Under the pieces are notes generated by a model. The model made no database searches and was not told where the DNA came from. It worked only from the letters and a program-made list of their open reading frames with translations. DNA of 64,000 nucleotides from Nonlabens ulvanivorans (GTDB taxonomy: Bacteria; Bacteroidota; Bacteroidia; Flavobacteriales; Flavobacteriaceae), in NCBI RefSeq assembly GCF_000732625.1, contig NZ_JPJI01000032.1, positions 806,001-870,000 on the forward strand, read 5' to 3'. Of this stretch, positions 8,951 through 16,170 are shown piece by piece; the first letter of the stretch is position 1, and each line of letters opens with the position of its first letter. The translations under genes were made by a program, and so were the position numbers.

Positions 8951-10126
8951 ATGAATAATTTTCAAAATATATTACTAGTTACCGTATTAATAACATTCAT
9001 TGCATGTAATGGAGCAGCTATGGGAAAACCTGTAAATGACAATATTCCAGAGGTTGCTTTATTGGAGAAAAAGCCTTCTCAACCTATTCAACCAGCAACT
9101 ATTCAAATAGCATTACTACTAGATACGAGTGGTAGTATGAATGGATTAATAGATCAAGCTAAAACTCAATTATGGAATCTGGTAAACAAAATGACTTATG
9201 CGCAGTGTAATGAAGTACAGGCTAATATTGAAATCGCGTTGTATGAGTACGGTAATACTACAATTCCACAACAAGAAGATTTTTTAAGGCAGATTGTTCC
9301 TTTTTCTACAGATCTAGATTTAATAAGTAAAGAATTATTTGCCCTTGATACTAATGGTGGTGATGAGTATTGTGGTGCGGTAATTAATCACGCAACTAAA
9401 AATCTAGAATGGCGCAATGGTACTCAAGATTTAAAGATGTTATTTATAGCTGGTAATGAATCTTTTCTTCAAGGCAATACTTCTATAGATGACGTTATGA
9501 AAGATGCTTCTCAAAAAGATATTACTGTTAACACTATATTCTGTGGTGATGCACAAACAGGAATCTCTTTGAAATGGAAAAACGCTGCTTTTTTAGGGAA
9601 AGGAGAATACATGGTAATTGATCATAATCAGCAAACTCAATATGTGTCTACACCATATGACGACCAGATATTACAGCTGAATTCACAGTTAAACAGCACT
9701 TATATTTCTTACGGAAGTCAAGGTCAATCTAGAATTGCACAACAAAATTATATAGATAATCAAACGGCTGGTGTATCTGTAACAGCAAATGTAAATCGCA
9801 GTGTTGTAAAATCAAAAAGTGTATATAATAATGCAGCTTGGGATTTAATTGATGCAGCAGAGGATGAAGAGATGCTAGAAGATTTAATTCTAGCAAATAA
9901 AAAAACTCTAGACGCAGATTTAAAAGATAAATCTATTGAGGAAATAAAGGCTATAACTCTAGTGAAAAAGAAGGAAAGGGAAAGCGTGCAAAAGAGTATT
10001 ATAGATTTGAGTGAGAAAAGAGAGGCTTATATAAAGTCGCAAAATGCTGGTGAAAATGGTCTAGAAAGCGCCATGATAAATGCGGTAAAAAAGAAAGCTG
10101 CCTTAAAAAATTATACATGGAAATAG
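8951..10126 (+). CDS. VWA-domain lipoprotein
   Basis: 391 residues. A lipoprotein-type signal peptide ends at Cys19 (TFIAC), so the protein is probably lipid-anchored in the envelope. A von Willebrand factor A domain runs from about residue 50 to 240, with a complete-looking MIDAS start (D58-T-S-G-S62 in LLLDTSGSMNGL), indicating metal-dependent protein binding. The C-terminal third is charged and helical (residues 285-391). The upstream gene encodes an unknown secreted protein 10 bases away, a likely partner. The gene ends at a palindrome-containing terminator. The ligand is unknown. Confidence 0.85.
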   Translation: MNNFQNILLVTVLITFIACNGAAMGKPVNDNIPEVALLEKKPSQPIQPATIQIALLLDTSGSMNGLIDQAKTQLWNLVNKMTYAQCNEVQANIEIALYEYGNTTIPQQEDFLRQIVPFSTDLDLISKELFALDTNGGDEYCGAVINHATKNLEWRNGTQDLKMLFIAGNESFLQGNTSIDDVMKDASQKDITVNTIFCGDAQTGISLKWKNAAFLGKGEYMVIDHNQQTQYVSTPYDDQILQLNSQLNSTYISYGSQGQSRIAQQNYIDNQTAGVSVTANVNRSVVKSKSVYNNAAWDLIDAAEDEEMLEDLILANKKTLDADLKDKSIEEIKAITLVKKKERESVQKSIIDLSEKREAYIKSQNAGENGLESAMINAVKKKAALKNYTWK

Positions 10127-10140
10127 TTGTAAGGATGTAG

Positions 10141-10184
10141 AGGTTGTTTTATCGCGCTTTCGCGAAAGCGTAATAAAACAACCT
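10141..10184 (+). terminator. Terminator-like hairpin with the palindrome at its tip
   Basis: AGGTTGTTTTAT (10141-10152) pairs perfectly with ATAAAACAACCT (10173-10184), and a T run follows. The space between the arms is filled by the 16-base palindrome, so the structure can extend as one long hairpin. It lies directly after the VWA gene. Confidence 0.75.
10155..10170. repeat. GCTTTCGCGAAAGC palindrome, copy 3
   Basis: Exact 16-base palindrome in the spacer, nested within the terminator stem 10141-10184. Confidence 0.95.
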
Positions 10185-10274
10185 TTTAATTTTTAAAACA
10201 ACATCTAATCCATAAGACTGACAAGCTGTTGAAAAATGCTCTTTGAATTGCCGTAACTAGCGGTAACAGAATCG

Positions 10275-10282
10275 TATTTTTG
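10275..10282 (+). promoter_or_regulatory. -7 promoter box (TATTTTTG) for mutS
   Basis: Exact TAnnTTTG match 23 bases before the mutS start at 10306. A TTG at 10248-10250 lies 24 bases upstream, slightly longer than the usual spacer. Confidence 0.4.
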
Positions 10283-10305
10283 ATGCTCACTCATAAGTAT
10301 ACGGT

Positions 10306-12909
10306 TTGTCAAAGAAGGTTAAGAAGGTCACTCCATTAATGCAACAGTACAACAGGATAAAGACTAAATATCCAGATGCGTTGTTGCTTTTCCGTGTTGG
10401 AGATTTTTATGAAACCTTTGGAGAGGACGCAATTAAGACTGCACGTATTTTAAATATTGTCTTAACCAGTAGAAATAATGGTGGAGAACCTATTGAACTA
10501 GCAGGTTTTCCTCATCATTCTATGAATACCTACTTACCTAAATTAGTAAAAGCAGGTGAGCGAGTTGCTATTTGCGATCAATTAGAAGATCCCAAGCAAA
10601 CTAAAACGATAGTAAAAAGAGGTGTTACTGAGTTAATCACACCTGGTGTAGCACTTAACGATGAGGTGCTGCAGTCCAAAAGCAACAACTTTTTAGCCGC
10701 TGTATCTGTAAATAAGAATATTTATGGTGTAGCGTTTTTAGACATTTCTACAGGTGAATTTTTAGTGAGTCAAGGGTCAAGAGAAGAAATTGATAAACTG
10801 TTGCAAAACTTCAATCCTAGCGAGGTATTAATTAATCGTAAGGATAAGACGCTATTAAAAAATGACTTCCCTTATGATTTGCCGTATTTCTTTTTAGAAG
10901 ATTGGGTGTTCCAAATAGATTTTGCCCATGAATCGTTATTAAAACATTTTAAAATCAATTCTTTAAAGGGATTTGGTATTGAAAAATTAGAAGAATCCAT
11001 CGTTTCTGCTGGTGCAATCTTACATTACTTAGAAGAGACACAACATAACAAGGTAGATCATATTGCTGGAATCTCTAGAATCGCAGACGAGGATTATGTG
11101 TGGATGGATCGATTTACTGTGCGCAATCTTGAACTGTATCAAGCATTAAGTACAGGAGCAGTCACTCTGATAGATATTATAGATCAAACTACAACGGCAA
11201 TGGGTGGTCGAATGTTGAAAAGATGGTTAGCATTTCCATTAAAAAATAAACAGCAGGTAGAGAAAAGACATGATATAGTGGAGTTTTTTACAAAATCTGC
11301 AGAAACTTTGAATGCGATTAAACTTGAGTTTAAACGCATGAGTGATTTAGAGAGGTTAGTTTCTAAAGTTGCGGTAGGGAAAATATGTCCTCGAGAGGTT
11401 GTACAACTTAAAAATAGTCTTGAGGCCATTGAGCCAGTAAAAAAAATAGCTGAAAGTTCTGGAAATAAAGCCTTACAAGTATTAGGGGATAGCCTTAATG
11501 CTTGTACACACATGACTCAATTAATTAAAGAGTCTATATATGAGGAAGCTCCTGTAAATATTTTAAAGGGTAGAACCATCGCTGCTGGTTATAATAGTGA
11601 GTTAGACGAGTTGAGAGGTCTCGCTAATAGTGGGAAAGAGTATCTGGATAACATGCTTGCAAGACACACAGAAGAGACTGGTATAACCAGTTTAAAAATT
11701 GCTAGTAACAACGTATTTGGATATTATATTGAGGTGAGAAATACTCACAAAGATAAAGTTCCAGAAGAGTGGATTAGAAAGCAAACACTGGTTAATGCAG
11801 AGCGATATATTACTGAGGAATTAAAGGAGTATGAATCAAAAATTTTAGGAGCTGAAGAGCGTATTAACGCTCTTCAGCAAGAGCTTTTTGATAAAATAGT
11901 TCAGGAAATAGTGCCTTTTATAAAAGTGATTCAAAATAATGCTCAATTAATTGGACAATTGGATTGTTTGATATCATTTGCTGCACATGCTGTCCAAAGC
12001 AATTATGTTAGACCGCAACTATTAGAAGGTGACGCTTTAGAAATAACAGGTGGTAGACATCCCGTAATTGAAAAGATGCTTCCTGCAGATAAGCCATATA
12101 TACCCAATGATGTTTTATTAGATAGAGATCAACAGCAAATCATAATGATTACTGGTCCTAACATGAGTGGTAAGTCGGCAATATTGAGACAGACAGCATT
12201 GATTGTACTACTTGCACAAATGGGAAGTTTTGTTCCTGCGACAGATGTTAAAATGGGTATTGTAGATAAAATTTTTACTCGAGTAGGTGCAAGTGATAAT
12301 ATTTCTCAAGGAGAATCTACATTCATGACAGAAATGAATGAAAGTGCTAGCATACTTAACAACATTAGTAAAAGTAGTTTAGTGCTGCTAGATGAAATAG
12401 GAAGAGGAACAAGCACCTACGATGGGATTTCTATAGCGTGGGCGATTACTGAGTACTTACATGAACATCCTTACATGCCTAAAACTCTTTTTGCAACTCA
12501 TTATCATGAATTAAATGAGATGACGGAAATGTTTGACCGTATCAAGAACTTTAATGTTGAGGTAAAGGAATTAAAGGATAAAGTATTATTTATGCGAAAA
12601 CTTATACCTGGAGGTAGTCATCATAGTTTTGGTATTCATGTGGCAAAGATGGCAGGAATGCCACAGCAAGTCATTAAAAAAGCAAATAAAATTTTAAAAA
12701 GACTTGAAAAGAGTCATCAACAAGAGGATTCTAAAAAAGTTTTGCAGGATACTCAAGAAGAAGAATTGCAATTGAGTTTTTTCAACCTAGACGACCCTTT
12801 GTTGCAAAACATTAAAGAAGAGATACTTATGGTTGATATAGATACGCTTACTCCAGTAGAAGCACTCATGAAACTTAACGAGATTAAACGTATGCTTCAA
12901 GGAAAATAA
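10306..12909 (+). CDS. mutS: DNA mismatch repair protein MutS
   Basis: Recognises mismatches and small loops and recruits MutL; ATPase. 867 residues, normal for MutS1. The N-terminal mismatch-reading motif with the intercalating Phe is present (GDFYETFGEDA). The Walker A motif is GPNMSGKSA near residue 615, followed by LLDEIGRGTSTYDG (Walker B and signature) and FATHYHEL. The C-terminal KANKILKRLE helix matches the family. The start is a TTG at 10306 giving MSKKVKKVTPLMQQY: the usual MutS N-terminus has several residues before TPxMQQY, and no in-frame ATG lies nearby. The next Met would delete the conserved lead-in. It stands alone between a terminator and the tRNA genes. Confidence 0.97.
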   Translation: MSKKVKKVTPLMQQYNRIKTKYPDALLLFRVGDFYETFGEDAIKTARILNIVLTSRNNGGEPIELAGFPHHSMNTYLPKLVKAGERVAICDQLEDPKQTKTIVKRGVTELITPGVALNDEVLQSKSNNFLAAVSVNKNIYGVAFLDISTGEFLVSQGSREEIDKLLQNFNPSEVLINRKDKTLLKNDFPYDLPYFFLEDWVFQIDFAHESLLKHFKINSLKGFGIEKLEESIVSAGAILHYLEETQHNKVDHIAGISRIADEDYVWMDRFTVRNLELYQALSTGAVTLIDIIDQTTTAMGGRMLKRWLAFPLKNKQQVEKRHDIVEFFTKSAETLNAIKLEFKRMSDLERLVSKVAVGKICPREVVQLKNSLEAIEPVKKIAESSGNKALQVLGDSLNACTHMTQLIKESIYEEAPVNILKGRTIAAGYNSELDELRGLANSGKEYLDNMLARHTEETGITSLKIASNNVFGYYIEVRNTHKDKVPEEWIRKQTLVNAERYITEELKEYESKILGAEERINALQQELFDKIVQEIVPFIKVIQNNAQLIGQLDCLISFAAHAVQSNYVRPQLLEGDALEITGGRHPVIEKMLPADKPYIPNDVLLDRDQQQIIMITGPNMSGKSAILRQTALIVLLAQMGSFVPATDVKMGIVDKIFTRVGASDNISQGESTFMTEMNESASILNNISKSSLVLLDEIGRGTSTYDGISIAWAITEYLHEHPYMPKTLFATHYHELNEMTEMFDRIKNFNVEVKELKDKVLFMRKLIPGGSHHSFGIHVAKMAGMPQQVIKKANKILKRLEKSHQQEDSKKVLQDTQEEELQLSFFNLDDPLLQNIKEEILMVDIDTLTPVEALMKLNEIKRMLQGK

Positions 12910-12938
12910 TTTTTATCAAATAATTTTAATTGAAACGC

Positions 12939-12968
12939 TTTGCAGATAAAGGAAAGTTGTTAAATTTG
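12939..12968 (+). promoter_or_regulatory. Promoter of the tRNA-Gly/tRNA-Leu unit
   Basis: TTTG (12939-12942), an 18-base spacer and TAAATTTG (12961-12968) match both halves of the Bacteroidetes promoter. The tRNA begins 37 bases further on. Confidence 0.65.
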
Positions 12969-13004
12969 CACTCGCTTTGAAAAGCTTTTGAGTTTTTCAA
13001 TTTT

Positions 13005-13076
13005 GCGAAAGTAGCTCAGGGGTAGAGCATCACCTTGCCAAGGTGGAGGTCGCGGGTTCAAATCCCGTCTTTCGCT
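13005..13076 (+). tRNA. tRNA-Gly (GCC anticodon)
   Basis: Cloverleaf is readable: acceptor GCGAAAG / CTTTCGC, D-arm with GCTCAGGGGTAGAGC, anticodon loop TTGCCAA (anticodon GCC), and T-arm CGGGTTCAAATCCCG. The CCA end is not encoded. It shares a promoter with the tRNA-Leu downstream. Confidence 0.95.
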
Positions 13077-13134
13077 CAAAAGTTTGTTCTTAAAAAGATT
13101 TTAATAATACCAATGATGTGTCGTGGACACAATC

Positions 13135-13220
13135 GCTCGAGTGGTGGAATTGGTAGACACGTTGGACTTAAAATCCAATGGGTAGTAATGCCCGTACGGG
13201 TTCAAGTCCCGTCTCGAGTA
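13135..13220 (+). tRNA. tRNA-Leu (UAA anticodon)
   Basis: Class II tRNA with a long variable arm (GGGTAGTAATGCCC). Acceptor GCTCGAG pairs with CTCGAGT (first pair G-U). The anticodon stem-loop TTGGA CTTAAAA TCCAA gives UAA. T-arm is CGGGTTCAAGTCCCG. No encoded CCA. Confidence 0.95.
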
Positions 13221-13221
13221 C

Positions 13222-13256
13222 AAAGAGGTTATCTAGAAATAGGTAGCCTCTTTTTT
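13222..13256 (+). terminator. Terminator of the tRNA unit
   Basis: AAAGAGG and CCTCTTT arms with partly paired interior, followed by a T run, directly after tRNA-Leu. The remaining spacer from 13257 to 13325 shows nothing else recognisable. Confidence 0.7.
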
Positions 13257-13325
13257 ATTATAATAATTTTTGAGAAATTGATTTATGTAGAGCTTTTAAG
13301 GTAGTAGCTTTAATATTGATGTATA

Positions 13326-13352
13326 ACAAAACCGCCTTTTAGGCGGTTTTGT
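13326..13352. terminator. Bidirectional terminator hairpin
   Basis: Perfect 12-base arms ACAAAACCGCCT / AGGCGGTTTTGT with a 3-base loop, 20 bases past the stop of the minus-strand lipoprotein gene. T-rich on both strands. Confidence 0.75.
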
Positions 13353-13371
13353 TTTTTAAAGAGAAAGTGGA

Positions 13372-13818
13372 TTATTTTCCAATCATTTTCTTTCCAGCTT
13401 CAGTCGCTTTATCTGCAGCACCTTTAGCAGCATCACCAGCGTTATCAACTGCAGTGTTAGCAGCGTCTTTAGCTCCATCTACGGCTTTGTTAGCAGCATC
13501 TTTCACGTCACCAGCAGCACTTTCTACAGCTTCACCAGCGTCATCTAAAGCATCTTTTGCATTGTCTAACCCTTCTTTAGCAGCGCCAGTTGCATTGTCA
13601 GCAGCATTTTCAATTGCGTCACCAGCATTTTCAATACCGTCCTGTGCACTTTCTACAGCGTCACCAGCAGCGTCCATTGCATCGCCAGCAGCATCTCCTG
13701 CAGCATCTGCAGCATTTTCAACGCCGTTTGCAGCATCTTCCATTCCTTTTTCTACTTCTCTACATCCTACTGCGAACATAAGAGAAAGAGCCATCGCTCC
13801 GATAAATAATTTTTTCAT
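13372..13818 (-). CDS. Ala/Asp-rich low-complexity lipoprotein (LEA-like)
   Basis: 148 residues. The lipoprotein signal ends at Cys19 (MFAVGC). The entire mature part is a repeat of short degenerate units such as ENAADAAGDAAGDAMDAAGD, built from Ala, Asp, Gly, Glu, Asn and Lys with almost no large hydrophobic residues. The composition shifts from acidic in the middle to Lys-containing at the end. Such periodic amphipathic sequence resembles LEA-like or YtxH/apolipoprotein-type stress proteins, but that is an analogy, not homology shown here. A TACATTTG promoter box lies upstream at 13847-13854. The long open frame on the opposite strand is a by-product of the repetitive composition. Confidence 0.85.
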   Translation of the reverse strand: MKKLFIGAMALSLMFAVGCREVEKGMEDAANGVENAADAAGDAAGDAMDAAGDAVESAQDGIENAGDAIENAADNATGAAKEGLDNAKDALDDAGEAVESAAGDVKDAANKAVDGAKDAANTAVDNAGDAAKGAADKATEAGKKMIGK

Positions 13819-13846
13819 TTTGAGGTAGATTTATTGATTTATTAAA

Positions 13847-13854
13847 CAAATGTA
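13847..13854 (-). promoter_or_regulatory. -7 promoter box (TACATTTG) for the Ala/Asp lipoprotein
   Basis: On the minus strand this reads TACATTTG, an exact TAnnTTTG match 28 bases before the ATG. No clear -33 element. Confidence 0.4.
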
Positions 13855-13986
13855 TACTTTTTGATTAAATAACTTAATTTCTAAATTATAAATAGCTATT
13901 TATCGATTAGTTGTATGATTTCATCTATGATTTGAAGTTGAATGGTTGATTTCGTAATTGGATTTCAAAAAATCATCAGAGGTTCT

Positions 13987-14790
13987 TTAAAGTTTTTCAC
14001 TTAGGTATTTCCAATATCTTTTAGGAACATGCTGCACATGTAGTTTGAGGTTTTTTCTTGACTTTATATTGGTACTTTGAAAATATTGATTCCATAGATC
14101 TCTATAATTATTTTCTTTTTCTTGAAAACCAGTCGTTAATTCAATATTGTTCTTATTAGAAGTAGCAGTGGTATTTAATATTCCTCGTTGACCTTTAGGA
14201 GTTTTAAAGTCTATATAAACTTCTTGTACTATATTTTGATCGTAGCTTATTCCATAGTTCCGACTCAAATCATATATGACCCAATTTTGATCAGCATATC
14301 TGTTTTTGAAATGTTTTGTAATTAAGGGTAAAACATTGAAGTCTGGTTCGATATTAGCATAGTAGGTTTTTTCATCTATTAAGTGAAACCTAACAAATGC
14401 CTCCATTCGATGCTTTTCACGACCTACCATCTTTGCTGCTTGTGCAATTTTTAATACACTTGGGTTAGTGAAATCACCGCTTGGTGTTTTTTGCTTTTGG
14501 AAAGTGGATTTTATATATTCATATATAGTATTTTCTATTCCATTTATTTCACTTAAGAAAGCGCAATAGACTTGATGTGAGTCTCTATAATTGCATAGAG
14601 ATTCAAAACGGTTCCATACTCGTTTTGCTTTATCAATATCTGTGGTAATGACCTCCATACCGTCAAAAAGATTTTTTTGTGTTTTGGAAGCTTTAGAAAT
14701 AATAGGTGATTTTATTTTATGATCATAGATGATAAAAATCGTAGTTAATAATCCATTTAAACTACCATCATATAATAAAGTGGTAGTCAT
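13987..14790 (-). CDS. DUF4130 / TIGR03915-type putative DNA metabolism protein
   Basis: 267 residues. It resembles the family found as the obligate partner of the radical SAM DNA repair/modification protein. Supporting motifs are the N-terminal TTLLYDGSLNGLLTTIF, the central KMVGREKHRMEAFVRF and the C-terminal HVPKRYWKYLSEK. Its start overlaps the stop of the radical SAM gene by four bases (ATGA), so translation is coupled. In other bacteria this domain occurs with or fused to uracil-DNA-glycosylase-like UdgX proteins (family knowledge), suggesting work on damaged bases. The exact reaction is not known to me. It lies last in a run of DNA-damage genes. Confidence 0.8.
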   Translation of the reverse strand: MTTTLLYDGSLNGLLTTIFIIYDHKIKSPIISKASKTQKNLFDGMEVITTDIDKAKRVWNRFESLCNYRDSHQVYCAFLSEINGIENTIYEYIKSTFQKQKTPSGDFTNPSVLKIAQAAKMVGREKHRMEAFVRFHLIDEKTYYANIEPDFNVLPLITKHFKNRYADQNWVIYDLSRNYGISYDQNIVQEVYIDFKTPKGQRGILNTTATSNKNNIELTTGFQEKENNYRDLWNQYFQSTNIKSRKNLKLHVQHVPKRYWKYLSEKL

Positions 14791-16049
14791 GAGAATAAAT
14801 TGAGTTGATTGTTAAAGTTTTTATGATACTTACTATTAGAGTTAAGCATGATTAAGTTTTTAATTTTAGAACTAGTAAGATCTCTAGTCTCAAAATCGCG
14901 TGAGTCACAGGTCATGAAATATTTAGATCGATTCATAGAGATTCCTATTGCTTTCAAGTGTTGCCAATTTAGTTTTCTATATCTTCTGGCTCTTATAATT
15001 TTACCTACAGATCGCATTCCTATTCCTGGCACTCGAGCTATCATTCTTTTATCTGCTTTATTAATGTCTATAGGGAATTGGTCTAGGTTGCGCAATGCCC
15101 ACGATAGTTTAGGATCTATATCCATATCAAGATTTTGATGAGTTTCATTTAATATTTCTTGAATATTAAAACCATAAAATCTTAATAACCAGTCGGTCTG
15201 ATAAAGCCTATTTTCTCTCATCATGGGCACCTCTGTACCTATTGCTGGTAATCTAGAGTCGTTTGCCACAGGTATGTATCCTGAATAGTAAACACGTTTC
15301 ATTTGAAATTTATTATAAAAGAAATTTGCGCTATACATAATGTCGCGATCACTCTCACCTGTAGCACCTACTATCATTTGAGTACTTTGACCAGCTGGAG
15401 CATAAATAGGTGTATTTTTAATAAGTTTTTTTTCAGATTTATATATTTGAATAGAGTTTTGAACCGCTTTCATAGGTTTAATAAAATCTTTATGATCTTT
15501 ATCTGGTGCTAGTAGTTTCAATCCAGCCTTAGTTGGGATTTCAATATTTACAGATAATCGATCTGCATATAACCCAGCTTCTTGCATCAGTTCATCGCTA
15601 GCACCTGGAATGGACTTAAGATGTATATAACCATTGAAATTCTCTTCCTCTCTCAGCTTTTTTGCTACTCTAATCAATCTTTCCATTGTAGCATCAGGAC
15701 TTTTAAAAATTCCAGAACTCAAAAACAATCCTTCAATGTAATTGCGGCGGTAAAAATTAATAGTAAGATCTACCACTTCTTGTACAGTAAAAGCGGCACG
15801 TTTGATATCATTAGACTTTCTAGTCACACAATAGGCACAATCAAAAATGCATACGTTCGTCAATAAAATTTTAAGTAATGATACACAGCGACCATCTTCA
15901 GTATGGGTATGACATATACCCATACCGCTAGAATCACCTAGACCTTTGTTCTTATTTTGCCTTTTACTTCCACTACTGCTGCAGCTCACGTCATATTTTG
16001 CAGCATCTGCTAGAATTTCTAATTTCTCTTTTATTCTCTCGTAATTCAT
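14787..16049 (-). CDS. Radical SAM protein, putative DNA modification/repair (TIGR03916-type)
   Basis: 420 residues. The radical SAM cluster motif is clear: Cys67, Cys71 and Cys74 in CIFDCAYC, which would bind a 4Fe-4S cluster and cleave S-adenosylmethionine. A second Cys-rich N-terminal part (CSSSG, GMGICHTHTEDGRC) precedes it. The C-terminal region (about 330-365) contains a helix-hairpin-helix DNA-binding motif (ARVPGIGMRSVGKII). This combination defines the family annotated as putative DNA repair radical SAM protein. The substrate is unknown. It is translationally coupled to the DUF4130 partner and lies 121 bases downstream of the DnaE2-like gene. No own promoter is evident. Confidence 0.87.
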   Translation of the reverse strand: MNYERIKEKLEILADAAKYDVSCSSSGSKRQNKNKGLGDSSGMGICHTHTEDGRCVSLLKILLTNVCIFDCAYCVTRKSNDIKRAAFTVQEVVDLTINFYRRNYIEGLFLSSGIFKSPDATMERLIRVAKKLREEENFNGYIHLKSIPGASDELMQEAGLYADRLSVNIEIPTKAGLKLLAPDKDHKDFIKPMKAVQNSIQIYKSEKKLIKNTPIYAPAGQSTQMIVGATGESDRDIMYSANFFYNKFQMKRVYYSGYIPVANDSRLPAIGTEVPMMRENRLYQTDWLLRFYGFNIQEILNETHQNLDMDIDPKLSWALRNLDQFPIDINKADKRMIARVPGIGMRSVGKIIRARRYRKLNWQHLKAIGISMNRSKYFMTCDSRDFETRDLTSSKIKNLIMLNSNSKYHKNFNNQLNLFS

Positions 16050-16170
16050 GTGTATAGACTATTCAGACTTTTATTTGAACTCTTTTATATAATGATTGCT
16101 TTATTCTTATTATTAGATGAGAATCAATCAGTTTTACTTGACTTTCTCGATACTCTAGGTTGATGTATTT

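Noticed and set aside
13035-13304. Open frame across the tRNA genes
   Set aside because: It runs through two clear tRNA cloverleafs and has no family resemblance.
13349-13828. Open frame of 159 codons on the plus strand
   Set aside because: It is the antisense of the repetitive Ala/Asp lipoprotein gene; GCN-rich repeats keep several frames open. The minus-strand frame has a proper lipoprotein signal and promoter.
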